A stretch of 64,000 bases of DNA from Heligmosomoides polygyrus polygyrus (GCA_947396885.1 OX377204.1:2232001-2296000), one strand, 5' to 3'. Numbered from the stretch's first letter, positions 19,278 to 30,432 are shown. The notes: a model not told the origin generated them from the letters alone. Program-made: numbers and translations.

Positions 19278-22251
19278 TTACCAAGAGCAAAGTCCAACGG
19301 CAGGATTGCAGTTGTTGGGTCCAGCTGGACATGTCGCACAAATTGCGCCAATCGGGTAAATGCTTGCTCCTACTGTGTTGACGCTGAAACAATATTGAAT
19401 TAAATTTTTGCGTAAGGCACTAGAAAAGAAGTAGCAAAACCGTACAAATTCCTGTAGAGACAGATTGTGTTGTAAAAGCCGTTGCATACGTGAGTAGCAC
19501 ATCCAACTTGTTTGCTGGCTCCCCAAATCATCTACAATGGTGACTAACTAAAATATGCACATAAAATACATAACAATAATAATATATAATAATAAATAAA
19601 AACATAATAATAAAATACATAATAACATTCATCATTCATCAAGTTATCGAAGGCATCTCCAATTCCTGTCTCCTTAAGTAACTTCAGAAGGCTTTTAAAC
19701 AGACATTTTCAGAACGCTTAGTTGCCTATCTATCTATGTGTGTAGAAATCTATGTTTTCAATCAATCCTCTTGTTCATCATGTTCCCCTTTTGATACGTC
19801 TTTTGTCAGTTCTTTTAGTATTTTCATGAAATGCTTATGTTTCGCGTGAGCTTCACGGATAAATTAATAAATTAATTAATTAAGCATAGTAAAAGGAAAA
19901 AAGATTTTGTGAAGTTTCCTACTGACAATTGGTGATGTACTCACCAAGCACTGGTTTTTGTTAGTAAAATTAACCATAATTTTCTTAGGCGTTATACCTT
20001 TGTAAACCTTCTTCGCTGCAGAACGCTGTGCACCTGTTGGGTGTAGATCACATTGGAAGGAGCTCCAAAGTTGAAGACCTCCGACTGCCAAGTGGAAATT
20101 GCCTAAACAGTATATGTGCTGCAGAAATAGTAGAAAGTTTGCTTGTAGAAACAACAAGAGGAACATAAGAGCGAAAACTACATTTTGAAGAGCTCCATAG
20201 ATGTCGGTCTGCGTTGTCCTCAGTACGTGGAAGTTCTCTTTCCATCCAGGTCTCAAGTGAGCAGGAGAGGGTCCGCCAAAGCAGTGTCTTGCTACCGAGT
20301 GGGCGTAAGCCTCGGCAAAGCAGTCGTAAACCTGTAGTATTGTTATTTATTATAATTTTTATTTATTTATATATTTACCAGACATGAACGTAGTCATGCA
20401 TTACATAAGTAATGTCACATAAGCAAATACTAAATCACACAAACTTACGACAAACATAAAGCTAAGCACAGCACAATTAACATAGCTTCTTACGGACCAT
20501 CAAAGATTTGAACAAACGTTTAGACATGTTTATGATATTCTCATCCTCACTTAATAATAGCCTCAAGTCCTCAAGAATTCTATAAGTGAGGAATTTTGAT
20601 CTCGCCTGCGATTTTGGAACACGAAGGTAAAGCCTTAGGTTCCCTCTCCTATTCCTAGTCAGAGGTGCACCAAAAATATCGAGGGATCTATTAAAATTCT
20701 ATTTGTAAGAATCATAAATATCATGGTCATGTCAACCTTCTTTCTTCGAAGCCAAGGTAACTTAGACTGTTTGGCCCTGTCTGGACCTCTAGGTATGTTG
20801 TCATAGTTAGTTCCAAAGCATCTTAAAAAATAATTTCCAAGTGAAGTTGTTCTGGATGCCTTCCGGAAGAGCAATGTCTTTCCTTTTTGAACGGAATAAC
20901 ACTTAGGCACCACTCTAACAGGCTTAACATACGTTTTATATGCAAGAAGAAGTGCAAGGGAATCTTTGGTTTTGAGCAGTTTGAACAAGTTGTAAATACG
21001 ATAATTCGCCTTTCAGACAGTTGTCCTATAATGCAAATCGAAAATTAGATCACAAGTAACGATTCAGATCAGTTTCTTTGAGCCTCAAATGGCTGGTATT
21101 GAGGTTGTAAGCCGTCATAACGGAGTTTTGTTGCGATCAAAACTTCTAGCGCAAGGCGGGACTCGAACCCGCACCCCCCTCTGACAGGATGGGAATGCCC
21201 TACGCCTTTACACTACCGGCACCGTTTGATCGAACGTAACATCCACACCTGAGTGCTGATCGGTCCCGCGAGGTGTGGATGTTGCGTGGTGTAAAGGCGT
21301 AGAGCATTCCAGCTCGGTCAGAGTGAGGTGCGGGTTCGAGTCCCGCCTGGTGCTAGAAGTTTTGCTCGCAACAAAACATCGTTAGATCATTAGATATATG
21401 AAAGCCTAGATCACGGGCATTTGCTACTTGCCTTAGGTCTGTGTCCTTGAGCCTATAAGTTGATGAATTGTGCTGATGTTTTTAATTAATGCTGAAGTCT
21501 TCTAAGTCTCTTAAATTTGTTATTCTTATTCTTTAAAAATAAACCTGTGTGCAATGAAGTCTGTTCAAGATTGTTACCATTAAATACATGAGCGAAGCAG
21601 GTGGAAGATTTTCGTTTGGATAGAAACCATTCTTTGCTCTTGCTGTAGCCACCAACGACCTAAAGCTCATTTCTTTTCCTCAAATGAAAATAAAATAAAC
21701 TTCTTCTGAGAGGCAGGACTCACCTGATGTTGTTGTGCATGGCTAGGGCGACGTCTCTGAATTGCTTAGGAAAGGCAGTGCTCGGGCATGCCGTTGATGC
21801 TAGAAAGGCCAGGACTCATGGCGGAAAAATCGCAGCATAATTTGCCAACAATTTTGAACCAACGAGGCCTTGTAGTCGTCGTGGTTGTGGTTGTAGTTGT
21901 TGTTGAACTGGGCAGAACTGAAGTTGCTGCCGCTGCCGTGCCCGCAGATGATGCTGACGTTGTCGCTGCGGCAGTTGACGCTGATGTTGTTGAAGCAGAA
22001 GTTGTGGCTGTGCTCGCTGTCGAACTCTCTGTAGTACTCGATGCGGTTGTCGATGATGCCGTCGTTGATTGCTGACCTAAACCAGCGTTGATCAACAGAG
22101 TCATTTTTCGAAGACCATAACGATCCGAGCTCACCTGTTACTTGAGCCCATGGGACTACAGCGAGGGCAATCTGAAAGCAGTTACAGTCAATGCCGTGAA
22201 AAGTGAGGTAAATTCAAAGGCACTTACAAACACATACAGCCGTGGCAGCAT
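19278..22251 (-). CDS. CAP-domain (SCP/TAPS, ASP-like) secreted protein with mucin-like region, gene A
   Basis: Nine exons: 22228-22251, 22135-22171, 21864-22076, 21724-21799, 21578-21659, 20182-20331, 19998-20102, 19441-19531, 19278-19372. All introns are GT-AG and the frame is continuous (873 nt, 290 residues). Residues 1-20 are a signal peptide (MLPRLYVF, then IALAVVPWAQVT). Residues 21-90 are Ser/Thr/Ala-rich and end in a poly-Thr run, a likely O-glycosylated stalk. The rest is one CAP domain: LAMHNNIRS, MVYDCFAEAYA, RPGWKENF, TWQSEVFNFGAP, FTKMIWGASKQVGCA and a Cys-rich end, AICATCPAG to VGLCSW. Of the usual CAP cavity residues, both Glu are kept (176, 202), but the His before the YTQ-like motif is Arg226. 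Secretion is inferred; in hookworms this family is abundant in excreted products. Intron 5 holds a LINE fragment and a foldback. Confidence 0.9.
20341..21060 (-). pseudogene. LINE RT C-terminal fragment in intron 5 of gene A
   Basis: The minus frame contains KTKDSLALLLAYKTYVKPV, then CFGTNYDNIPRGPDRAK and LPWLRRKKVDMTMI, the post-RT region of CR1-like LINEs. The 3' end is an AATAA-rich tail at 20341-20375, immediately before exon 6. The homologous fragment in gene B shows that the insertion predates the duplication. Confidence 0.65.
21118..21390. mobile_element. Foldback with paired tRNA-like modules, copy P2
   Basis: Lies in intron 5 of gene A. Both ends read GTTTTGTTGCGATCAAAACTT or close to it. 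The left module (21150-21223, minus) has a perfect T-stem-loop GCGGG-TTCGAGT-CCCGC. The right module (about 21285-21350, plus) has the same B box. An inner stem GTGTGGATGTT/AACATCCACAC sits at the centre. Confidence 0.7.
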
Positions 22252-22288
22252 TCTATTCGCTCGTTGAAAGCCTAGCGCTTATCCATCC

Positions 22289-22295
22289 TTTTATA
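22289..22295 (-). promoter_or_regulatory. TATA box of CAP gene A
   Basis: TATAAAA on the minus strand, with its proximal edge 38 nt before the ATG. This implies a very short 5' leader. The same spacing is kept in gene B. Confidence 0.6.
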
Positions 22296-23589
22296 TGCTA
22301 GTAGTTCCACACAAAGATGACGAATGAACAGTTTCGATGTAATTTGGCGTTCACTTCAAAAGGGAGTTGATGTGCTAAAGGTCATCGGAATGTACTCGCC
22401 TACTCTGTTTTCGAATACAGTCAGTTAGTCACCATTAATGTCTTCCGAACTACTATTGGGCTCATTCTAGAAATTTGTACTATAGTAAACAATTATCGAA
22501 ATTCTGTTGCCCACTCACTCCACACAATAGCGAAAGCTTTGGTGCGCTTCTTCAATTTATCCCAAAAGAGTGAAACGACACATTCTAACACGCAAGTAAA
22601 CGACATTCACTTCCTCTTTTAGCATTCACTTCTGCTGACAATCTTCAAAACTATCAAAACGCTACTAATAATGAAGAAATGGGCACTCTGATAGAAAATA
22701 TACATGAAATATACGAAGACAAGGGATAATCTAGGCCCTAGAAATTCCAATGTTGGCTGAACTCACCATCATAGGCCGGAATCATCAACGACTTACGGCT
22801 TTATTTAACAGAGAAAATAACAGCCGAAATCCCTGATAGCACGGCTTATCAAGCGACCGGACGTTCAGCGGCCTAGCCGCTGCCAAACGTCTGGTTCGGG
22901 CCTTCGCCTCCAAACCTCGAGAATAGGCCAATCCATCCCACCTGGTTGTGGTCTTTGCCGTCAAACCCCGAGAATAGAACAACCCCAATCTTCCTCCTTT
23001 CTTCTTTAGGCCTTCTTACACCAAAAATGAACTGGTTTTACTGCACATATTAGTTTAGTGGGACATGGTAGGGAAGAATTTTCACTGCGCATATGAAGCC
23101 AATCCACCCTCCATCACATGCACGCGATTTATTCTCCGAAGCGCTCGTTCTCTACGTGTCGAGAAACAGGTAATGAGAGCCATATCCGGTGCTCAATCAG
23201 CAAAACCATAATTAAAATTAATCGGTATTGGCTGACACCGCTCACTGTCCGACGGCAATAATACTCCGAGTCCCATGGTCACTCTCTCTACCCCTCCCCC
23301 CCCTCCCCGAAGTACTTCCTTTCCTATGTGCTGGCAAAGAAACGGAGTGAGAGTCAAGCACGCACATGTGACACTGAGTACCGATTCACGTGTCACTACG
23401 TTGCCACGACGTCTATGACACTCCTTCTGCACTCTGACACACGTGCCACGACTTCTGTAAGCCGTCTTCAAAAATCCGACACACACTGAAGGATGTTGAG
23501 GAAAAGTGCTGGTCCCCCCTTATTCACGCTCCTTCTCTGATGGTCTCCCTTTGTTGGTCCTCTCCTATTGGTCGCCCTTACTCGGAGTC

Positions 23590-23885
23590 CCTACGCAAGA
23601 TTGACGACGTCTTCAGCGCGTCCTCTGAATCCTTACGTACGTTGAGCGACGTCTTCAGCACGTCTTCTGAATCCCTACGCACATTGGACGACGTCTAGCG
23701 CAGGTCTTCTGAATCCCTACGCACATTAGACGACATCATCAGCACGTCTTTTGAATCCCTACGCAAGTTGGACGACGCCTTCAGCGCGTCTTCTGAATAG
23801 CTACGCACGTTAGACGCGTCTTCAGTACGTCTTCTGAATTCAGACACACCTGAACGACGTCTAGGGCACGCCTCCTAAATCTCTA
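23590..23885. repeat. 42-bp minisatellite array, copy 1
   Basis: Seven or so units of GACGTCTTCAGCACGTCTTC followed by TGAATCCCTACGCACATTGGAC. Each 42-bp unit keeps a 14-residue frame, DVFSTSSESLRTLD. Two units are shortened or interrupted by stops in this copy. Confidence 0.7.
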
Positions 23886-24085
23886 CGCTCTGCTCTCAAT
23901 CTCCATTCATACCCTGACGCGTTTCCCCTTGAATATCTCCTAAACTTGGACGATCAGCCGCCAAGGATATAGTTCGCAGCAATCGTCCATGGTTAAGCTT
24001 AAAGAAAATCCGGCTGGCATACGCCGCACTGAAGTAGGCACCTTTTGGCTTCAGTCCCCCCCCCCGTGACGGACACGTGACATTA

Positions 24086-24235
24086 GGCCTCTGTTATACT
24101 CCCGCGGGAGCATCCGCGGACTAAGGGTGCACCGCGGACGGCGGGCGTGGCAGGGAGCGGCGATTGGCCAGGTGAGGGATCTCGGCGCGATTCCCGCCCT
24201 TACGCGGGTGCTCCCGCGGGAGTATAACTCAGGTT
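24086..24235. mobile_element. 150-bp MITE (GTTATACTCCCGCGGGAG family), copy 1
   Basis: The ends GGCCTCTGTTATACTCCCGC and its complement are flanked by TTA (24083-24085, 24236-24238). The minisatellite-bearing element at 50255-51666 has the empty site. A second copy in the opposite orientation is at 28180-28330. Confidence 0.75.
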
Positions 24236-24248
24236 TTATCCGATTATA

Positions 24249-25148
24249 TTAGGTTGTCCCGTCAAGTCCCCGCCGTTTTTTCAACGATTCATTGCAAATT
24301 TCGCCGGCGGTATCTTGCACAGCGCTACACAGCCCTCGATAGAGGATGATTTTCTCTAGTTTTTTCAGGATGTGCTTTGCGTTTCTTTTTTATCCTGGAT
24401 TTTGTCAATTTTTAGGTCGTTAAAGTGAAAAGTGAGAAAGGGGCCATCTGCCCAATCGCTTCTCTCCGCTTAGATTTGGATTTTTTATAGCATTTGAAAG
24501 ACAATGTTTTCTGCTACAAGGATATGTGTTAGTGCTATTTGCGCATTTGTACTTTATTGATTTTTAGGCTATCAAATTGGGACGTCCGACTTTCCCGTCC
24601 GAATTTTTACCAAAACTCCTGCTCTGTGGTTGTACTTTTTGGGTTGGTGTTATATGTCATTCGAAAGAGAATGTCTCGCTCTATAAGAATATGTGTCGCG
24701 TCTATTGATTTCTGTTGAATACCAACAAAATGCAAGGAGAAAAATCGTCTTCACCAACAACTCCTTCTTCGGTTGTTGATATTCGACAGAAATCAGCGTG
24801 AGCCAATAAACGCGACACAAATTCTTACTGAGGACAAATGAGCAAATAGCACTAACACATATTCCAGTGGTACAAACATTGTCTTCCAAATGCCATAAAA
24901 AAACTGCGCAAAAATTACAAACCTAAGCGGAGAGAACAAGTGCGCAAATGGCTAATTTTTCACATTTTCACTCTTCACTTTAACGACCTAAAAATTGACA
25001 AAATTCATTATGAAAAAAGAAATGCAATACATGCGCTGGTAGAGCAAATCATTTTCTTTCGAAAGCTATGCAGCGCTATGCAAGAGACTGCCGGCAAAAT
25101 CTGCAGTGAATCGTTGAAAAAACTGCAAGGACTTAAGGGACAACCTAA
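24249..25148. mobile_element. Long-TIR mariner-like element, copy T2 (900 bp)
   Basis: Starts TTAGGTTGTCCCGTCAAGTCC and ends GGACTTAAGGGACAACCTAA, with TA on both sides (24247-24248, 25149-25150). Arms are about 280 bp long. No transposase. The TA target and TTAGGTTG ends place it with Tc1/mariner non-autonomous elements. Confidence 0.8.
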
Positions 25149-25162
25149 TATGATGTCATAAC

Positions 25163-25187
25163 CTTGTAAGTCGTTGATGAATCCGAC
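25163..25187. mobile_element. Right end of MITE split by later insertions
   Basis: GTAAGTCGTTGATGAATCC is the right terminus of the MITE whose left part is at 22786-22855. The two are separated by 2.3 kb of nested elements. The unit A counterpart (16852-17031) is not interrupted. Confidence 0.6.
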
Positions 25188-25330
25188 CCCTGAATGGATA
25201 AGATAGGCTGCTTAGAATTCTTCTATAGATGTTTTCGATAGTGAGGAATACAATGGCAACATCATTTAGCCTCGGCAGCGAGCTTTTCGGGTACTATGAA
25301 CAAGTCGAGGGTGAACCTGCTTGCTGCTCT

Positions 25331-25827
25331 CGTCTCGCACACTATTGTTCATGGTCATGACTGCCATTCGAAAACGAAGAATAAAGCTCCGAATTTCATA
25401 TGGGAGGAGAAAGCATGACAAAACACCTCAATTACGTAGCTTCTAGCATGATTGTTGTATGGTGTTTCTCGTTCCATCACTTCACAAACAATAAGAATCG
25501 CAACTCGCAACAGAAAATCTCTTTACTCTCTTCAATTTTTACCTATTTTTTAAGCTTACAATAATTATGTACCGTTTCAGATATGGTAACGGCACTGAAG
25601 CATTAGCACGTTACAACTCCTCATCCTTATCTCAACATCCTTATCATAATCTCTCCTCCAAAGTCTCTGCATTCCATTTTTGCAGTTGAGAGCTTGTTTT
25701 GTTGCGACGTTACGATTCATTGAATTTTGCTTCAGTGACAAACATGAATAGAGAAACACTCAAGTTCGTTAAATGTTATGCTTTTCTTCGATTACATTCC
25801 TTTTCTTGTATAGCGCACAAACATGTG

Positions 25828-25857
<30 letters not shown>
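25331..25857. other. Spacer with a (CAAT)n microsatellite
   Basis: No gene seen. A (TCAA)n run of about 30 bp occupies 25826-25857. This block has no counterpart in unit A, which passes directly from the Tc1-like TIR to the AATTTTGCACC stretch. Confidence 0.5.
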
Positions 25858-25858
<1 letters not shown>

Positions 25859-26072
25859 CCTGTAATTTTGCACCGGGGTGTAGTGATGCACGCACGACTG
25901 TAACCTGCCGTCGTTCAGCGTGCGGTAAATACTGAGAAACCGCTTTCTGCTCCCTTCATAGCTTCTTGCGATAAAAACAAGCGATTTATTTCACCCTGCA
26001 TAACAACTACGTGACGATTACTATGGCACAGAATTGTTGCCGACAATTTTGTTTGTGGGTCCTTTACGAGCA

Positions 26073-29000
26073 TTACCAAGAGCAAAGTCCAACGGCAGGA
26101 TTGCAGTTGTTGGGTCCAGCTGGACATGTCGCACAAATTGCGCCAATCGGGTAAATGCTTGCTCCTACTGTGTTGACGCTGAAACAATATTGACGAAAAT
26201 TTTGCGTAAAGCACTAGAAAAGAAGTAGCAAAACCGTACAAGTTCCGGTAGAGACAGATTGTGTTGTAAAAGCCGTTGCATACGTGAGTAGCACATCCAA
26301 CGTGTTTGCTGGCTCCCCAGATCATCTAAAATGGTGACTAACTAAAATATGCACTTAAGCATAGTAAAAGATAGGGATGATTCCACCATACGGGCACAAT
26401 TTCTACACCTAATCTTTTTAGGCTTTCATGCGTTTACTTCACGTCGTTCCTTCGTAGGTTCGGTCGTTCAATCGGGACCTATAGTGTTGCTCCTGTTAGG
26501 CACCTGGTATTCCTCCGAGTCGCTCCAGCGACTGGTCGCGGCGATAGTGTTGAGAGGGTAGCTACGCAGTTGGTAGCTACCCGCGCAACACTATCGCAAC
26601 ACTATAGAGGGTAGCTACGCAGTTTGTAGCTATCCGCGCAAAACTATCGCCGCGACCAGTCGCTGGAGCGACTCGGAAGTATGCCAGATGCCTTAGGTTC
26701 TCATTTGTTGTTCTCTGCTTTGACTGGAAGTTCACTTCCCCAATAGCCACAACAGTTGATGTTTTCCGTTGTTAGGGTATCATTCCGCCAAAAATGTGCT
26801 CTGAATCCCTGGAGCCACGCAAATAATGATACTGGAGCGATGGCTAACGCAACCGCTCAGTGCAATGCAGACGTGGAGGATGAGCCCTTGATGGCTTTGC
26901 GAATGTCACTGGCCGGAAAGATAAGCGATAAGACCACAGTGTAGATTTTGTGCCCGTGCTCATACTAACAAATCATGCTTGTTAGTAAATGGAAGAAGGG
27001 CCTCCGTAATGTTTCCTGCTGACAATTAGTGGTAATCTCACCAAGCACTGGTTTTTGTTAGTTAACTTAACCGCAGTATTCTTAGTCGTTTCACCTTTGT
27101 AAACCTTCTTCGCTGCAGGACGCTGTGCACCTGATGGGTGTAGATCACATTGGAAGGAGCTCCATAATTGAACACCTCCGACTGCCAAGTGGAAATTGCC
27201 TAAACAATATACGTGTTGCAGAAGTAGTAGAAAGTTTGCTTATACTAACAACAGGAGGAACATAAGAGCGAAAACTACATTTTGAAGAGCTCCATAGATG
27301 TCAGTCTGCGTTGTCCTCAGTACGTGGAAGTTCTCTTTCCATCCAGGTCTCAAGTGAGCAGGAGAGGGTCCGCCAAAGCAGTGTCTTGCTACCGAGTGGG
27401 CATAAGCCTCGGCAAAGCAGTCGTAAACCTGTAGTATTGTTATTTATTATAATTTTTATTTATTTATCTATTTACCAGACATGAACGTAGTCATGCATTA
27501 CATAAGTAATGTCACAAAAGCAAATTCTAAATCATACAAACTTACGACAAACATAAAGCTGAGCACAGCACAATTAACATAGCTTCTTTCGTACCACCAA
27601 GATTTGAACAAACGCTTAGACATGTTTATGATATTCTCATCCTCACCTAATAATAGGCTCAGGCCTTAAGAATTCTATAAGTAAGAAAGTTTGCTCTCGC
27701 CTGCGATTTTGGAACAGGAAGGTAAAGCCTTGGGTTCCCTCTCCTATTCGTAGTCAGAGGTGCACCAAAAAATATCGTGTGATCTATTGAAATTCTATTT
27801 GTAAGATTCTTAAGCATCATGGTCATGTCGACCTTCTTTCTTCGGAGGCAAGGTAACTTAAGCTGTTTGGCCCTGTCTGGAACTCTGGGTATGTTGTCAT
27901 AGTTGGTTCCAAAGTATCCTAAAAATAATTCCCAGGTAAAGTTGTTCTGGTCGCTTTCCAGAAGAGCAATGTCTTTCCTTTTGAGCGGATTAAACACTGA
28001 ATTACCGCTCTCTAAAACAGGCTTAACATGCGTTTTATATGCACAAAGAAGTGCAAGAGAATCACTGGTTTGAGCAGTTTGAACAAGTTGCAAATACGAC
28101 ATTTCGCCTTTGAGACAATTGCCTTATAATGCAAATCAAAGCTCAGATCACTAGAAACGATTCAGATCAGTTTCTTTAAGGCCTGAGTTATACTTCCGCG
28201 GGAGAGTCCGCGGAAGGGCGGGAATCACGGCGAGATCCCTCACCCGACCAATCGCCACGCCCGCCGTCCGCGGTGCACCCTTCGTCCGCGGACGTTCCGC
28301 GGATGCTCCCGCGGGAGTATAACACTGGCTTAGGATTGTCAGCTCCAAAATCCGATCACATGTAGTCAAGCAAAAATCGCGACGTGCTGCACAAGTGCTT
28401 ACGCAACCTCTACGTCCCTCAACAGTGATGCAGATTCAAATCAGTTTCTTTAAGCCTCAAACGGCTGGTATCGAGGTTGTAATCCGTCATAACGGAGTCT
28501 TGTTGCGATCAAAACTTCTAGCGCCAGGCGGGACTCGAACCCGCGCCTCCCTCTGACAGGGTTGGAATGCTCTACGCCTTTACACTACCGGTACCGTTTG
28601 ATCGAACGTAACATCTACACCTGAGTGCTGATCGGTCCCACGAGGTGTGGATGTTGCGTGGTGTAAAGGCGTAGAGCGCTCCAGCTCGGTCAGAGTGAAG
28701 TGCGGGTTTGAGTCCCGCCCGGTGCTAGAAGTTTTGCTGGCAACAAAACATTGTTAGATCAATACATATATGGAAGCTTAGTTCACGGTCATTTGCTACG
28801 TGCCTTAGGTCTGTGCCCTTGTACCTATAAATGGGTGAATTGTGCTGATGTTTTTAATGCAAGTCTTCTGAATTAGTTTTTCCTGTTTTTTAAATGTAAA
28901 CGTGTGAGCAATGGAGTCTCTCCAAGATTATTACCATTAAATACATGAGCGAAGCAGGTGGAAGATTTTCGTTTGGGTAGAAACCATTCTTTGCTCTTGC

Positions 29001-29723
29001 TGTCGCCACCAAAGACCTGAAGCTCAATTCTTTTCCTCAAATGAAAATAAAATAAACTTCTTCTGAGAGGCAGGACTCACCTGATGTTGTTGTGCATGGC
29101 TAGGGCGACGTCCCTGAATTGTTTAGGAAAGGCAGTGCTCGGGCATGCCGTTGATGCTAGAAAGGCCAGGACTCATGGCGAAAAAAATCACAGCATAATT
29201 TGCCAACAAATTTGAACCAACGAGGCCTTGTAGTCGTCGTGGTTGTGGTTGTAGTTGTAGTTGTTGTTGAACTGGACGGAACTGTAGTTGCTGCCGTTGT
29301 CGTGGCCGCAGATGATGCCGACGTTGTCGCTGCGGCAGTTGACGCTGATGTTGTTGCAGCAGCAGTTGTGACTGTGCTCGCTGACGTACTCGCTGTAGTA
29401 CTCGATGCGGTCGTCGATGATTCCGTCGATGAGGCAGTTGACGGTGATGTTGATGCATCAGAAGTTGTGGCTGTGCTCGCTGTCGAACTCTCTGTAGTAC
29501 TCGATGCGCTTGTCGATGATGCCGTTGAGGCAGCGGAAGGCTGACCTAAACCAGCGTTACTCAACAGAGTCATTTTTCGAAGACCACAATGATCCGAGCT
29601 CACCTGTTACTTGAGCCCATGGGACTACAGCAGCCAGGGTAATCTGTAAGCAGTTACAATCAATGCCGTGAAAAATGAGGTAAATTCAAAGGCACTTACA
29701 AACACATACAGCCGCGGCAGCAT
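26073..29723 (-). CDS. CAP-domain (SCP/TAPS, ASP-like) secreted protein with mucin-like region, gene B
   Basis: Paralog of the gene at 19278-22251, with the same nine-exon structure: 29700-29723, 29604-29643, 29222-29545, 29081-29156, 28935-29016, 27279-27428, 27095-27199, 26235-26325, 26073-26167. The frame is open throughout (987 nt, 328 residues). The main difference is exon 3, 324 nt against 213, which lengthens the Ser/Thr/Ala stalk by 37 residues through repeats such as ASSTTESSTASTATT. Exon 2 has one extra codon. In the CAP domain, differences are few (VFNYGAP for VFNFGAP, THQ for TQQ, SKHVGC for SKQVGC) and the same His is replaced by Arg. An acceptor TTTTAG before exon 8 is stronger than in gene A. 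The AATAAA signal after the stop is AACAAA here. Probably expressed from its own TATA box. Confidence 0.9.
26499..26692. mobile_element. 194-bp hairpin MITE in intron 7 of gene B
   Basis: Ends GGCACCTGGTATTCCTCCGA and its near complement, flanked by TTA (26496-26498, 26693-26695). The interior repeats GGGTAGCTACGCAGTT twice. Absent from intron 7 of gene A. Confidence 0.75.
27440..28170 (-). pseudogene. LINE RT C-terminal fragment in intron 5 of gene B
   Basis: The frame 27659-28102 reads SLALLCAYKTHVKPVLESG, then PCLRRKKVDMTMMLKNLTNR, then RGNPRLYLPVPKSQARANF, the typical CR1 C-terminus. This copy is better preserved than its duplicate in gene A. Confidence 0.7.
28180..28330. mobile_element. 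150-bp MITE (GTTATACTCCCGCGGGAG family), copy 2
   Basis: Same family as 24086-24235 but inverted. The left flank is TAA and the right flank has decayed to TAG. It lies in a ~270-bp stretch of intron 5 that gene A lacks. Confidence 0.7.
28495..28762. mobile_element. Foldback with paired tRNA-like modules, copy P3
   Basis: Duplicate of P2 in intron 5 of gene B. The left B box reads GGTTCGAGTCC; the right one is GGTTTGAGTCC. The central GTGTGGATGTT stem is kept with one change. Confidence 0.7.
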
Positions 29724-29760
29724 TCTATTCGCTCGTTGAAAGCCTAGCTCTTATCCGTCC

Positions 29761-29767
29761 TTTTATA
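29761..29767 (-). promoter_or_regulatory. TATA box of CAP gene B
   Basis: TATAAAA on the minus strand, at the same 38-nt distance from the ATG as in gene A. About 500 bp of upstream DNA is also duplicated. Confidence 0.6.
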
Positions 29768-30204
29768 TGCTAGTAATTCCATACAAAGATGACAAGTGAA
29801 CAGTTTCGATGTAATTTGGCGTTCAACTTCAAAAGGCAGTTGATGTGCTAAAGGTCATCGGAATGTACTCGCCTACCTTGTTTCGAATACAGTCTGTTAG
29901 TCACTATTAATGTCTTCCGAACTACTATTGAGCTCATTCTAGAAATCTGTACTATAGTACACAGTTATCGAAATCCTGTTGCCCACTCACTCCACACAAT
30001 AGCGAAAGCTTTGGTGCGCTTCTCCAATTTATCCCAAAAGAATGAAACGACACATCCTAACACGCAAATAAACAACAGTCACTTCCTCTTTTAGCATTCA
30101 CTCTATGCTGACAATCTTCAAAACTCCAAAACACTGCCAAAATGAAGAGGTCGGCACTATCTATGAAATATTTGAAGAAAAGGGCTAAATACAGGTTATA
30201 AAGA

Positions 30205-30345
30205 GGCTATATGTTGTTACAGGATGTTTTGTTACGATCAAAACTCTTGCGCCAGGCGGGACTCGAACCCGCATCTTCTGCTTTCCGGGCAGCGATGTTC
30301 GCCTTACACCACCGGCGCTGTTTGACCGCACGTAACAAAGGTTTT
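30205..30345. mobile_element. Half foldback with tRNA-like module, copy P4
   Basis: Only the left half is present: GGATGTTTTGTTACGATCAA, then a minus-strand module (30270-30330) with the perfect B box GGTTCGAGTCC. It lies just beyond the right edge of unit B. Confidence 0.55.
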
Positions 30346-30432
30346 AGAATTTTCACTATCGACTTATCTCACCATCAGGTTTGATGAATACTACAGAGTG
30401 TTGGTTAATAAAACAAATTTATGAACCTAATT

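Larger units (their letters stand above)
16852..22730. repeat. Segmental duplication, unit A
   Basis: Homologous end to end with 22786-30190 in direct orientation, apart from later insertions. It contains the MITE and right TIR of the Tc1-like element, the nested insertion 17180-19107 (absent from unit B) and CAP gene A with its promoter. Confidence 0.85.
22856..24248. mobile_element. ~1.2-kb element carrying a 42-bp minisatellite, copy 1
   Basis: Homologous to the inverted copy at 50255-51666. It begins with a hairpin (22857-22894) and contains the minisatellite at 23590-23880. It ends in a poly-C tract and CACGTGACAT, then CCGATTATA after an inserted MITE (24086-24235). The GC-rich ORFs inside show no known domain. 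Confidence 0.6.
22786..30190. repeat. Segmental duplication, unit B
   Basis: Direct repeat of unit A. It is longer because of a 2.3-kb block of nested elements at 22856-25162, a MITE-containing stretch in intron 7 and a MITE-containing stretch in intron 5. Confidence 0.85.

Noticed and set aside
21788..22075. 95-codon poly-Val ORF on the plus strand (and its counterpart at 29200-29544)
   Set aside because: It is the antisense of the Ser/Thr/Ala-rich exon 3 of the CAP genes.
23590..23885. CRISPR-like array
   Set aside because: Units are contiguous 42-bp tandem repeats without spacers, in a eukaryotic genome.
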